Assembly (NCBI RefSeq): GCF_000331025.1
Contig: NC_020055.1
Location: 2,823,370 to 2,887,369 of the forward strand
Direction: 5' to 3'
Origin: Maridesulfovibrio hydrothermalis AM13 = DSM 14728
Lineage (GTDB): Bacteria > Desulfobacterota > Desulfovibrionia > Desulfovibrionales > Desulfovibrionaceae
DNA length: 64,000 bases
The position numbers and the translations under genes were made by a program. Shown one piece after another: positions 41,548 to 50,633 of the stretch. The notes under the pieces were generated by a model. That model was not told where the DNA came from. It made no database searches and saw nothing but the letters and a program-made list of their open reading frames with translations. The first letter of the stretch is position 1, and each line of letters begins with the position of its first letter.

Positions 41548-43656
41548 ATGATTTTTTCATCACTATTAGTTCTCATGGGACTGGGCTTCGGAGCCGCTGC
41601 CATTCTCGCTGTGGCTTCCAAAATTCTTTACGTCAAAGAAGACCCCCGCATCGGACAGCTGGAGGACGCCCTGCCCGGTGTAAATTGCGGCGGATGTGGA
41701 TATGCAGGCTGTTCCGGTGCAGCCAACGCTGTAGTTGAAGGCAAATCAGGTGCTAATGTCTGCGTCATCGGCGGCATTGAAACTGCCAAAGCGGTAGGCG
41801 CAGTCATGGGGCTTGAAGTACTTGAAATGGAACCGGAACTTGCGTTTCGGGACTGCACCGGTGGTAAGCGTGCTGAAGAGCTTTTCAACTACGAAGGAGC
41901 CGGTGACTGCCGCGCACAAGCACTTCTATACGAAGGCAGCAAAACCTGCCCTGAAGGATGTCTCGGACTTGGAACCTGCGTTGCAGTGTGTCCCTTTGAT
42001 GCCATTGACATGGGTCCTGAAGGGCTTCCTGTCGTTGATCCGCTGGCCTGCCGCGCCTGCCGTAAATGCGTTGAAGCATGTCCGCGCGGAGTGCTGTCTA
42101 TTGCATCTATGACCGGAAAATTACTGCATCAGGAAGAAGTCAACGACTGCCTTGCTCCCTGCCAGCAGAAATGCCCCGGCAACATTAATATTCCCCGCTA
42201 CATTGAAGCCGCCGGCAAAGGCGACTACGCCGGAGCGGTCAGCATCATCCGCGAACGCAACCCGCTGCTTCTGGTATGCGGCCGCGTATGCCCGCGCCCA
42301 TGTGAAGAAGTTTGCCGCCGCGGCCATGTTGATTCACCTGTAGGCATCAACATGATCAAACGTTTTGTGGCTGACTGGGAAATGAAAAACAACCTGCGCC
42401 CTCAAATACCCTGTGCCAAAGAAACCGGCCACAAGGTCGCAGTCATCGGCGGCGGACCTGCCGGTCTGTCCTGTGCCAACTTCCTGCGCAGGCTGGGACA
42501 CAGCCCGACCATTTTTGAATCAATGCCCAGACTCGGAGGCCAGTTGCGTTACGGCATTCCAGAATACAGGCTACCCAAAAAAGATCTCGACTGGGAAATT
42601 CAAGGCATTCTGGATCTTGGTATTGAAGTGCAAACCGGCAAACAGTTCGGTGTGGATTTCACAATTGAAGAGCTTGGCAAAGAAGGATTTGAAGCATTTT
42701 TCATGGGCATCGGCGCATGGGCAAGCGGCTCACTTCGCATTGACGGCGAAGATGCTCAAGGAGTGCTTTCAGGAACAGAATTTCTAACCTCTATCGGACT
42801 GGGACAGACACCTAATATCGGTAAAAAAGTTATCGTTGTCGGTGGCGGCAATACTGCAATTGACGCAGCCCGCAGCAGCATCCGGCTAGGATGTGACGTC
42901 ACCCTGCTGTACAGACGTACCCGCAACGAAATGCCGGCTAACACCGAAGAAATAGACGGCGCGGCCGATGAAGGTGTCAAATATGAATTTCTATCCGCAC
43001 CGACCAAAGTCATCATCGATAGCAAGGGAGTCGCCACTCATCTGGAATGTGTTAAAATGAAACTTGGAGAACCGGATGAATCAGGACGCCGCCGCCCTGT
43101 TCCCGTAGAAGGTTCTGAAATACGTTATCCGGTAGACACGGTCATCTCTGCTATCGGACAAAAGCCGCAATTATCCTGCTTCTATGCTGACGGTGAAGAA
43201 CAATGTCAGATTGATTTCACTCGCTGGAGGACAGTAAATGCCGATCCGGAAACCCTGCAAACCTCCGTTCCTTATGTGTTCGCAGGTGGAGATGCTTTCT
43301 CCGGTCCTGACCTTGTTATTTCAGCAGTCGGCGCAGGGAGACGGGCAGCCCGGTCTATTCATTACCTGCTTACAACCGGAAACATTCCAGTTGCCAAAAA
43401 TATCATGCGCGACCTCATCCCCTACACGCTTTTCAAAGACGTGGACGGCTGCAAGCAGAAAGAGCGGACAACACTGCCCCACCTATGCTCAGGCAAGGAA
43501 AGAACGACCACTTTCAATGAAGTTGAAGGAGCACTTTGCAAAGAAAATCTTCACATTGAAACAGCACGCTGCCTGCGCTGCGGATTAACATGCTATGACC
43601 GTGATATTCCGCTTAAAGATGTTGTCTCAGCCAGAGTGGGAGAAAAAGTTGAATAG
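41548..43656 (+). CDS. rnfB: RnfB fused to a GltD/NfnB-like NAD(P)H oxidoreductase
   Basis: 702 residues against about 190-330 for ordinary RnfB. Residues 1-25 form the membrane anchor; CGGCGYAGC (47-55) plus Cys72 is the RnfB 4Fe-4S domain; two ferredoxin clusters follow (Cys134/138/144/148 and Cys168/171/174/178). From about 195 to 690 the sequence is that of the glutamate synthase small subunit/NfnB family: Cys201/205/209 and Cys244/248/252/256, the FAD loop VIGGGPAGLSC (299-309), a second nucleotide loop VIVVGGGNTAID, and the C-terminal FAGGDAFSGPDLVISAVGAGRRAA. The fusion would let the ferredoxin-oxidising subunit feed a second NAD(P)-linked flavin. Last rnf gene; no apbE follows. Confidence 0.9.
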   Translation: MIFSSLLVLMGLGFGAAAILAVASKILYVKEDPRIGQLEDALPGVNCGGCGYAGCSGAANAVVEGKSGANVCVIGGIETAKAVGAVMGLEVLEMEPELAFRDCTGGKRAEELFNYEGAGDCRAQALLYEGSKTCPEGCLGLGTCVAVCPFDAIDMGPEGLPVVDPLACRACRKCVEACPRGVLSIASMTGKLLHQEEVNDCLAPCQQKCPGNINIPRYIEAAGKGDYAGAVSIIRERNPLLLVCGRVCPRPCEEVCRRGHVDSPVGINMIKRFVADWEMKNNLRPQIPCAKETGHKVAVIGGGPAGLSCANFLRRLGHSPTIFESMPRLGGQLRYGIPEYRLPKKDLDWEIQGILDLGIEVQTGKQFGVDFTIEELGKEGFEAFFMGIGAWASGSLRIDGEDAQGVLSGTEFLTSIGLGQTPNIGKKVIVVGGGNTAIDAARSSIRLGCDVTLLYRRTRNEMPANTEEIDGAADEGVKYEFLSAPTKVIIDSKGVATHLECVKMKLGEPDESGRRRPVPVEGSEIRYPVDTVISAIGQKPQLSCFYADGEEQCQIDFTRWRTVNADPETLQTSVPYVFAGGDAFSGPDLVISAVGAGRRAARSIHYLLTTGNIPVAKNIMRDLIPYTLFKDVDGCKQKERTTLPHLCSGKERTTTFNEVEGALCKENLHIETARCLRCGLTCYDRDIPLKDVVSARVGEKVE

Positions 43657-43677
43657 CTCCGAAGATGCAGGCTTATA

Positions 43678-43718
43678 AATAAAAAAAGGCGCACCGGGCA
43701 AACCCCGGTGCGCCTAAA
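43678..43718 (-). terminator. Terminator between rnfB and the coiled-coil gene
   Basis: GGCGCACCGGG and CCCCGGTGCGCC form a strong stem of about 11 bp with a short loop. On the minus strand it runs into TTTTTTTATTT, so it ends the 43738-44193 gene; on the plus side only AAACC follows, so it is a weaker stop for rnf. Confidence 0.8.
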
Positions 43719-43737
43719 CCTTGATCGCTCAAAGCTA

Positions 43738-44193
43738 TTATTTCTGGAGGCCGGACTGTACGTCCTTGAGAAGCTCCTGAACCTGTGCAAGTTTAGCCTG
43801 CTCTTCTTCGCCGAGCTGTGCTCCAACGTAAGCGGCTTTCTGATTCATTTCTTCAATAATACCGTCCATAATAATATGTCTTGTCTTTGTGGGAAGCTTT
43901 TCAAGTTCCACAAGTCTACCATCAACAACATCCATCTGAGAATTCAGAGCTGCGACTTCGCCGCGAACACCCTGAAGATCTTTTACTTCAGAAGTAAGGT
44001 TGGTGAGGTTTTGGTTAAGTCCGTAAAAAAATACTACAAGCAGTACTACTGCCATGAAGGAAATGATAATTGCTACTTTACCCATGTCCTTCTGAGCTGT
44101 TTCTCCAACACCGGCAGCGAAGTCCTGACCCATGTCGTCTTCTTTCTGCTGGTAATCTTCAATCTGGTGCACTTTTTCAGTTGCTGCGCTCAT
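43738..44193 (-). CDS. Membrane-anchored coiled-coil protein of unknown function
   Basis: 151 residues: an acidic cytoplasmic start, one membrane helix (about 39-60), then a long heptad-patterned coiled coil (LNQNLTNLTSEVKDLQGVRGEVAALNSQMD and on). No family recognised. GGAGG lies eight bases before the ATG. Single gene with its own terminator. It could be a structural or scaffolding protein of the envelope. Confidence 0.65.
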   Translation of the reverse strand: MSAATEKVHQIEDYQQKEDDMGQDFAAGVGETAQKDMGKVAIIISFMAVVLLVVFFYGLNQNLTNLTSEVKDLQGVRGEVAALNSQMDVVDGRLVELEKLPTKTRHIIMDGIIEEMNQKAAYVGAQLGEEEQAKLAQVQELLKDVQSGLQK

Positions 44194-44552
44194 TTCTATT
44201 CCTCCTAAATGATCGTGTTTAAAACGAATAATAACTGTACTTGAAGGACGAATTCAAATCAAGAAAATATCAATTTTTCAAAATTTTCACCCCTGCCTCC
44301 ACATTGTCATCGTGTAAATCTCATAAAAGTCTAGATTCTGCAATAGTTGAACTGCATAACAGTTAAATTTATTTACATTTTCCTTACTTCAACCCGAGAT
44401 AACATAGAGTATTACTTGTGAATTAATATAATCCCCCACTTTGCTATCATGTATGTAACAAAGTAACGGCACGCATTTTGCTTATTTTCATATAATTTTA
44501 TAGGCGGAAAAGATTTCTTTATAATCTTTATGATCATATTCAGGAGCAAACC
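44194..44552. other. Intergenic region with a sigma-54 promoter
   Basis: 359 bp between divergent genes, AT-rich. The only clear element is the -24/-12 promoter at 44467-44482, listed separately. I see no sigma-54 activator binding site that I can name. Confidence 0.5.
44467..44482 (+). promoter_or_regulatory. Sigma-54 (-24/-12) promoter
   Basis: CGGCACGCATTTTGCT agrees with consensus TGGCACGNNNNTTGCW at all fixed positions but the first: GG at 44468-44469 and GC at 44480-44481 are exactly ten bases apart. Transcription would begin about 12 bp later, some 60 nt before the ATG at 44553. Confidence 0.75.
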
Positions 44553-45545
44553 ATGTTGACCAGCCCTCTTTCAAGTGGAAGCGGTACTGCCGGAAGTTAC
44601 TTCAAGAACATCGCAGAAAGCGACTATACAGCAAAAACACCAAATATTTCCAACAAGTTATCTTCACACCAAATTCGTAGACAATTACAGATGCAATTCG
44701 CATCCATGAGCTTTGGACTGAGTTCTGATGAACAGCAGAAGGTTGGCTCATACTTTTCACAAATCAATAATATTTACGGTGTGAATGATACCTCTATACG
44801 CGATGAACAGGAAAAAAGGTTCAAAGAACTTAAAGCAGAACTTGATGAATTATACGGTCTGGACGGTGAGCCAAAAAAATTAACAGTTGAAGAAAAGAAG
44901 CAAGTCGAAGAAATTCAAACTAAACTCGATGAACTATATAATATTGTCCCGACAAAAGATCCTCAGGGAGCAGATAGGCAAAGAGCAGAAAGCCTCAAAT
45001 GGGAGCTAAAAAAACTGTACTATCCTGAAGGCAAAATTCTGAGTGCTGCTGAGAAAAAAGTTGAAGCTTCCATTCATGGAGAACTAAAAGAACTCTTCGG
45101 TATCGAAGGACCGAAAAAGCTGACCAAAGAAGAGCAAGCCATAGCAGACAGTCTCAATAAGCAAATGGATGAGATAATGGGGACTACCAAAAAGCAACTG
45201 ACTGAAGAAGAAAGTAAAAGAGCAGATGCCCTTATTAAAGAGATGGAACAGGTTGTAGGCAATCTGGTGACTCACGGTCTTAGCAGAGCTGAAAAAAATA
45301 TTTACTTTAACCTTGATGATAAAGCAGATGCCCTCAAAGATCTGGCCAAGGAAAGAACATTAACTGACGAAGAACAGGATGAACTTGCAAAGATTACCCA
45401 AAATATTAACATCCTGCTTGATAAGGCTGCCAAAATACAAGAACAACAGGATCATCAGGCCAAGCAGGTCCACAATCAGATGGGCGGTTTCTTTTCACAG
45501 CTAGGCTCTCTGGGCGGCGGAACTCTGCTTTCGACCACGATCTGA
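44553..45545 (+). CDS. Helical tandem-repeat protein, sigma-54 driven
   Basis: 330 residues, no signal peptide or membrane segment. From about residue 88 to 300 the sequence is built of seven or eight repeats of about 25-35 residues, each with a helix ending LDELYG/LKELFG, a short turn (often GPKKLT or similar), then EEx-rich helix: for example LDELYGLDGEPKKLTVEE, LKELFGIEGPKKLTKEE, MDEIMGTTKKQLTEEE. The ends are Ser/Gly-rich. AGGAGC precedes the ATG by six bases. Sigma-54 control suggests a link to motility, attachment or stress. I know no named family; export by a flagellar or type III-like route is possible but unsupported. Confidence 0.65.
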   Translation: MLTSPLSSGSGTAGSYFKNIAESDYTAKTPNISNKLSSHQIRRQLQMQFASMSFGLSSDEQQKVGSYFSQINNIYGVNDTSIRDEQEKRFKELKAELDELYGLDGEPKKLTVEEKKQVEEIQTKLDELYNIVPTKDPQGADRQRAESLKWELKKLYYPEGKILSAAEKKVEASIHGELKELFGIEGPKKLTKEEQAIADSLNKQMDEIMGTTKKQLTEEESKRADALIKEMEQVVGNLVTHGLSRAEKNIYFNLDDKADALKDLAKERTLTDEEQDELAKITQNINILLDKAAKIQEQQDHQAKQVHNQMGGFFSQLGSLGGGTLLSTTI

Positions 45546-45663
45546 CAGGTTGCAGAGCTGATTTTGCTTGATAAGCACGTAAAATTTTCATACGCCTAGA
45601 GCTGCAAAATAAATCTGGAGTCCAACTCCTTTATATAAATCTTCTGGCAGCAAGGAGCGAACT

Positions 45664-45876
45664 ATGCCTATTTTTGAATTTAAATGTCCCAAATGCAATA
45701 AAGAGTTTGATGAACTCATCATGCCCGGTAAAGAAGCCAAAGCAGATTGCCCTGATTGCGGCGAAAAAGACTGCGAAAAACTTCTGTCCTGCGGAAACGT
45801 AAGACCTAACGGCATTCCTAAAGGAATGGGCGGCTACAAAGAACCTTGCAAAGGATGCAGCGGCGGCTGTTCTTAA
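45664..45876 (+). CDS. FmdB-like zinc ribbon protein
   Basis: 70 residues. FEFKCPKCNKEFDELI and DCPDCG supply the two C-x2-C knuckles of the FmdB/CxxC_CxxC_SSSS regulatory family, and a Gly/Cys-rich tail (CKGCSGGCS) follows. Such small proteins are thought to be regulatory, but evidence is thin. GGAGC seven bases before the ATG. Ends at a strong bidirectional terminator. Confidence 0.8.
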   Translation: MPIFEFKCPKCNKEFDELIMPGKEAKADCPDCGEKDCEKLLSCGNVRPNGIPKGMGGYKEPCKGCSGGCS

Positions 45877-45889
45877 AATAAATTTAGCA

Positions 45890-45933
45890 AAAAAACAGCC
45901 GCTCCCGATAAAACGGAAGCGGCTGTTTTTTTC
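45890..45933. terminator. Bidirectional terminator
   Basis: AACAGCCGCT and AGCGGCTGTT form a 10-bp stem extended by CCG/CGG pairs around a loop. TTTTTT follows on the plus strand and TTTTTTGC on the minus, so it serves both the FmdB-like gene and the convergent PBP1A gene. Confidence 0.85.
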
Positions 45934-45956
45934 AGCTTGATATATTATCCAACAAT

Positions 45957-48359
45957 TTAAAAAGTCTGCTTAAACAAGTCTTCGCTGGACCCAGTACCAC
46001 TGGCTCCACTCTCTCCATCAGCTCCGACCGCAGTCTTCGTAGGCTGTGTGCCTTCTTTAAACGGCAGAAAGAATGTCTTCTTGGAACTTGGTCCGGCAAG
46101 CAACCCTGAAGCTGCGTCAATTTTAGCAATAACAACTCCATCAGGCTGCGGAAAATCGGTGAATGGATAATCCTTCTCAACCTTCTTACGATAAGCGACC
46201 CAGATAGGACTTGCCGCGCGAGAACCCGTTTCCCACTTACCCATAGGTGTCAGCTGGTCAAAGCCTACAAACACCCCCGTCAGCAGGTAGGGAGAAAATC
46301 CCATATACCAAGCATCATGTTCATTGTTCGTCGTACCTGTTTTACCGGCTAAGGGACGACGCAAAACTTTTGCACGCCAACCGGTCCCATGCTGCACAAC
46401 CTCTTTTAGCAGATTGCACATAATATATGCTGTCTGAGGACTGATTGCATCAGCAACCTCAGGCTTGGATTCGTAAAGCAGTTCTCCCCATGCGCTGTTA
46501 ACGGAAAGCACCATACGGGCTTTAACTCTTGAACCGCCTCTGGCAAATGTCGAGTATGCCTCGACCATATTAATCAGGGTTACAGACGCAGAACCGAGAG
46601 CTACGGACAAATCTCTGGGAAACTCAGTTTCAAGCCCCATATCTTTGGCACGTTGAATAATCCGGTCAATGCCCAGTTTACGGGCCAGTCTGATAGTCAC
46701 AAGGTTTCTGGACTTAACCAGAGCTGTGCGCAGCAAAGTAGGACCGTAGAATACACCTTCGAAGTTTTCAGGCTTCCATAGCTTGCCTGCCACCATATCA
46801 GTATAAACAAACGGCGCATCCATAAGGATAGATGCCGGAGTGAATCCATTGTCCATCGCGGTTGAATACACTATCGGCTTAAAGGCTGAACCGGGTTGAC
46901 GTTTAGCCTGAGTAGCGCGGTTGAACTGGCTCGCACTAAACGAGTACCCGCCGACCATGGCCAGGATTTTACCATCAGTCGGGTCCATAGAGACTAGCGC
47001 ACCCTGAACAACAGGTTTCTGCACAAGCGAAACAACCCAGCGTACATCACCAAGAGTATCGGTATCAGGATCTACCTGATTAAAATTAACTTCACTGCCG
47101 TCTTTGAAAAAAGCCTTGTCGAGTCTGGCCCAGACTACATCACCTTTTTTAAGAATTTTGGTAGCATCTTTTTTAGGCCGCACATCTTCAGGTGCTTTCT
47201 TAATATCAGGAGTACGACACCATTTCATGGTGGTTACAGGCATTGTGGCTGCATATTTACCGAATTTTACCGCTGCCTCTTTTTTAACAACTTTGGTAAC
47301 TAAAACCTTCACCCACTTTCCGGGTCTCAGCTTTGATTCCGGTATAATTTCAGTTGCCAGAAATCCAGCATATTCAGCAGGCTTAAGCTCCATAAGCGGA
47401 CCACGCCAGCCTCTGCGCAGGGCCGAATTTTCAAGCCCCAGTTTAACCGCGGCATCAGCAGCTCTCTGATGTTTCAGATCGCAGGACGTATAAACATTAA
47501 GTCCGCCGTTGTAGACGGTATCTTCGCCGTATTTATCTATCAGCCAGCGACGTACTTCTTCAAGAAAATATGGTCCTGTCTTCCATGACGGATCTTCCAT
47601 ACTCTTATAAATCAACGGCTGATCAACCGCTTTATTATACTGGTCTCTGCCGATCCAGCCACGTTCATACATCTGCCCCAGCACATATAACTGACGTGCT
47701 TTAGCCCGCTCAGGATGACGGTAGGGGTCATAACGGCTGGGAGCTTGAGGCAATCCGGCAAGCAAAGCGCATTCGGCAACGGTTAATTCGTCAACGTGCT
47801 TAGCAAAATAAATACGCGCAGCAGCTTCAACGCCATACGCACCGGCACCAAGGTAGATTTGATTAAGATATATTGTCAGGATTTCATCTTTCTCAAGATA
47901 ATGCTCCAGACGGAATGCAAGAATTGCTTCTTTTATTTTACGTTTATAGCTTTTTTCTGGGGTCAACAGCAGACGCTTAATAAGCTGCTGAGTAATCGTG
48001 CTGCCCCCCTGCGTGCGTGCACCATTTTTCATATTGGCTACAAACGCGCGGGAAATAGCTGTAAAATCAACACCGTCATGCTCATAAAAAGAAGCATCTT
48101 CAGCAGCCAGAAAAGCTTTGGATAAAAGCGGAGTCATCTCATCCATACGGACCAGAAAACGCTTTTCTTTATAAAAGTATCCCAGAACCTCATGATTACG
48201 AGAGTATACGGTGGTAACCAGAGGAGGGTTATAATCAGTGATATTTTTGAATCCGGGCAAATCACTGGCGGCCCAGTGATACAAACCCGCAAGTGAACCT
48301 ACTCCGAGAATCCCCATCAATAGCATTACGATCAGTGAAATTTTATATACTTTTTTCAT
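45957..48359 (-). CDS. mrcA: Penicillin-binding protein 1A (bifunctional)
   Basis: 800 residues. A cytoplasmic start and membrane anchor (5-30) are followed by a GT51 transglycosylase domain (EDASFYEHDGVDF near 87, GGSTITQQLIKRLLL, the latter with the typical QQL motif), a linker with an OB-like insert (about 310-430), and a transpeptidase domain with the SxxK motif SAFK near 490, KSRN (SxN motif) near 545 and KTGTTN near 673. It polymerises and crosslinks peptidoglycan on the periplasmic side. Length is normal for PBP1A. Confidence 0.93.
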   Translation of the reverse strand: MKKVYKISLIVMLLMGILGVGSLAGLYHWAASDLPGFKNITDYNPPLVTTVYSRNHEVLGYFYKEKRFLVRMDEMTPLLSKAFLAAEDASFYEHDGVDFTAISRAFVANMKNGARTQGGSTITQQLIKRLLLTPEKSYKRKIKEAILAFRLEHYLEKDEILTIYLNQIYLGAGAYGVEAAARIYFAKHVDELTVAECALLAGLPQAPSRYDPYRHPERAKARQLYVLGQMYERGWIGRDQYNKAVDQPLIYKSMEDPSWKTGPYFLEEVRRWLIDKYGEDTVYNGGLNVYTSCDLKHQRAADAAVKLGLENSALRRGWRGPLMELKPAEYAGFLATEIIPESKLRPGKWVKVLVTKVVKKEAAVKFGKYAATMPVTTMKWCRTPDIKKAPEDVRPKKDATKILKKGDVVWARLDKAFFKDGSEVNFNQVDPDTDTLGDVRWVVSLVQKPVVQGALVSMDPTDGKILAMVGGYSFSASQFNRATQAKRQPGSAFKPIVYSTAMDNGFTPASILMDAPFVYTDMVAGKLWKPENFEGVFYGPTLLRTALVKSRNLVTIRLARKLGIDRIIQRAKDMGLETEFPRDLSVALGSASVTLINMVEAYSTFARGGSRVKARMVLSVNSAWGELLYESKPEVADAISPQTAYIMCNLLKEVVQHGTGWRAKVLRRPLAGKTGTTNNEHDAWYMGFSPYLLTGVFVGFDQLTPMGKWETGSRAASPIWVAYRKKVEKDYPFTDFPQPDGVVIAKIDAASGLLAGPSSKKTFFLPFKEGTQPTKTAVGADGESGASGTGSSEDLFKQTF

Positions 48360-48606
48360 CTGTGATTCTCATTAATTGACTGAAATGTCATTCAGCTGCC
48401 CCGGATATATCATAAGCCGGGTGAATTTAATGCGCTGCGCGCTTTTAATACTCCCCTCACGGGAGCTTCTGCAAAGTATTCATCAAAACAGAACACTTAA
48501 AAAATCTTGTTACTAAATCTGGTTATACTTTTCAGCAGCTGTATGACTGCAAAAAGAAACGACTCAAGAACACAAAATAATTAAAATCAAATTTCAAGCA
48601 ATTTAC

Positions 48607-49134
48607 TCATTCTGAATGCGGAGCAAATCCCCATGATGTTCTTAGTTTTCCGTGCAGCTCTCGCACTTTTATCTGTGAAATTCCAAGCGCATTAAAGAGT
48701 TTGCCGGTACTTTTGTTCTCCTGCTGTGCAAGACATCGTTCGACCTCCAAAAGAGTAATCCGTCCGCTCTCATCAGTCCAGAACGGAAACAGACGGCAAT
48801 AAAACGGCCGGGCTTCCTGCGGAATCAAACATCCCTGTGCTCCCAGAAAAACACATTTTCCAGATTCATCAACTTCCAGCCTGTAATGTGTACAACCGGG
48901 CGGAAACATTTCTCTTACAGTCCTGCGTTGATCAGGAAAAAGTCTTAATAAATTTTCTATAAAAACAGCGGTATTCGGCTGCATAGCAAACCCGCCTAAA
49001 TCGGGAACGCATTCTCGAATGCGTTCCCGTTCATAATCAGAGACAGGGAAACAGACTTCCTCAGTTCCCGGAGTAAGCTCACAACATGTCGGTCCTTTGG
49101 CGGCACAGCGTGCACATACAAATGGGTCCGTCAT
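48607..49134 (-). CDS. YkgJ-like cysteine cluster protein
   Basis: 175 residues with Cys in the pattern CARCAAKGPTCCELTPG at the start and, later, CTHYRL, CVFLGAQGCLIPQEARPFYCRLFPFW, the C-x(n)-C-x-P-x-R-P-x-x-C signature of the YkgJ (UPF0153) family, thought to bind a metal or Fe-S cluster. The stop of purF is 27 bp upstream, so it is probably in the same transcript. Function unknown. Confidence 0.78.
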   Translation of the reverse strand: MTDPFVCARCAAKGPTCCELTPGTEEVCFPVSDYERERIRECVPDLGGFAMQPNTAVFIENLLRLFPDQRRTVREMFPPGCTHYRLEVDESGKCVFLGAQGCLIPQEARPFYCRLFPFWTDESGRITLLEVERCLAQQENKSTGKLFNALGISQIKVRELHGKLRTSWGFAPHSE

Positions 49135-49161
49135 TGATCAAATACTCCATGAATCAATAGG

Positions 49162-50553
49162 TTAACCTTGATCTTCAAGGCACATTTTACCAGCACCCTG
49201 ACAAGGAGGAATCGGATAATCCCCATTAAAACAAGCAAGACAGTATGAATGCTTATCTTCAACGGAACTAAGCAGTCCATCAATGGAAAGGTAATGCAGG
49301 GAATCAAGTCCGAGAAATTTACCGATTTCCTCTTCAGTGCTGTTAGCTGCGATAAGTTCACCCTTAGCTGAAAAGTCAATACCATAATAACAAGGATGGC
49401 GTATTGCCGGACAACTTACGCGCATATGAATTTCACGTGCGCCGAGTTCTCTGAGCTTTTTAACTCTTGTACGGGTGGTAGTACCGCGCACAATGGAATC
49501 CTCAACAATCATGATACTTTTGCCCTTGATCATCGATTTTACGGGGTTAAGTTTAACCCTGACGCTAAAATCGCGCATATCCTGTGAAGGCTGAATAAAA
49601 GTTCTGCCCACATAATGGTTGCGGATCATAGCAAGCTCAAGTGGAAGACCGGAAGCCTGTGAATAACCGACTGCGGCGTAGTTACCGGAATCAGGAAAAG
49701 GCATTACGAAGTCGACCTTCTGAGGATGTTCCGAGGCAAGAACTTCCCCCATCTTCTTGCGGCGTTCGTAAACAACTTCACCGAAAACAGTGGAGTCAGG
49801 ACGTGCAAAATAGATCAGTTCAAAAATACACTGCCTTCTAGGAGTGGATTCACAGTATGTATAGGAAGTCAGCTTGCCGCCTTCAACTACAACCATTTCC
49901 CCGGCATTAAGCGTCCGCATTTCTTCCGCATCAATCAGATCAAATGCGCAGGTCTCGGAAGCAAAAACATAATTATCGCCAACGCGGCCAATTGCCAGAG
50001 GACGAAATCCATGAGGATCTTTTACTGCAATCATCTTGTCATTTGCCATAATCAGAAGCGAAAAAGCACCCTTAACTTTACGGCAGGCCTTCATGATCGC
50101 ATCTTCAATGGTGTTGCCATTGAGGTTTTTGGCAATAAGATGAACAAAAACTTCTGAATCCATAGTGGTCTGGAAAATAGACCCCTGCGCCTCAAGTTCA
50201 GCACGCAGTTCCAGAGTATTAACGAGGTTACCGTTATGAGCAATAGCCAGACGCAGGTCGCCGAATCTTACGATGAAAGGCTGGGCGTTTCTGATCAGTG
50301 AAGCTCCGGTTGTGGAGTAGCGTACATGCCCGATAGCGATATCACCTTTAAGCTCTTTACCTAAATGGCGTTCGTTAAAAACATCAGCAACAAGCCCCAT
50401 CCCCTTCTGTTCACGGATAGTACCGCCGTCCCATGTCACAATCCCCGCAGACTCCTGTCCGCGATGCTGCATAGCGTAAAGACCGAAATAGGTCATTCTT
50501 GCTGCTTCAGGATGACCGTAAACTCCGAATAACCCACAATATTCTTTTTTCAT
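49162..50553 (-). CDS. purF: Amidophosphoribosyltransferase
   Basis: 463 residues. First step of purine synthesis: transfers the glutamine amide to PRPP. Cys6 after the short propeptide MKKEY is the class II amidotransferase nucleophile. Further markers are QHRGQESAG, GHVRYSTTGAS and the PRPP loop IMIVEDSIVRGTTT. The C-terminal Cys residues (CLACFNGDYP with others) fit the Fe-S-type PurF of Bacillus and anaerobes. It is separated from carB by a terminator and followed by the YkgJ-like gene. Confidence 0.95.
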   Translation of the reverse strand: MKKEYCGLFGVYGHPEAARMTYFGLYAMQHRGQESAGIVTWDGGTIREQKGMGLVADVFNERHLGKELKGDIAIGHVRYSTTGASLIRNAQPFIVRFGDLRLAIAHNGNLVNTLELRAELEAQGSIFQTTMDSEVFVHLIAKNLNGNTIEDAIMKACRKVKGAFSLLIMANDKMIAVKDPHGFRPLAIGRVGDNYVFASETCAFDLIDAEEMRTLNAGEMVVVEGGKLTSYTYCESTPRRQCIFELIYFARPDSTVFGEVVYERRKKMGEVLASEHPQKVDFVMPFPDSGNYAAVGYSQASGLPLELAMIRNHYVGRTFIQPSQDMRDFSVRVKLNPVKSMIKGKSIMIVEDSIVRGTTTRTRVKKLRELGAREIHMRVSCPAIRHPCYYGIDFSAKGELIAANSTEEEIGKFLGLDSLHYLSIDGLLSSVEDKHSYCLACFNGDYPIPPCQGAGKMCLEDQG

Positions 50554-50570
50554 TTTCCTGCTCTTGCATT

Positions 50571-50606
50571 AAAAAAGGAAAGGACCGGAGCGTCTAAGCC
50601 CGGCCC
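50571..50606 (-). terminator. Terminator between carB and purF
   Basis: GGACCGG (50582-50588) and CCGGCCC (50600-50606) pair through 7 bp with one G-U around an 11-nt loop, and on the minus strand run into TTTCCTTTTTT. It lies right after the carB stop and just ahead of the purF start. Confidence 0.65.
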
Positions 50607-50633
50607 GTATATTTCCTGGTTTTTAAATCTTTT

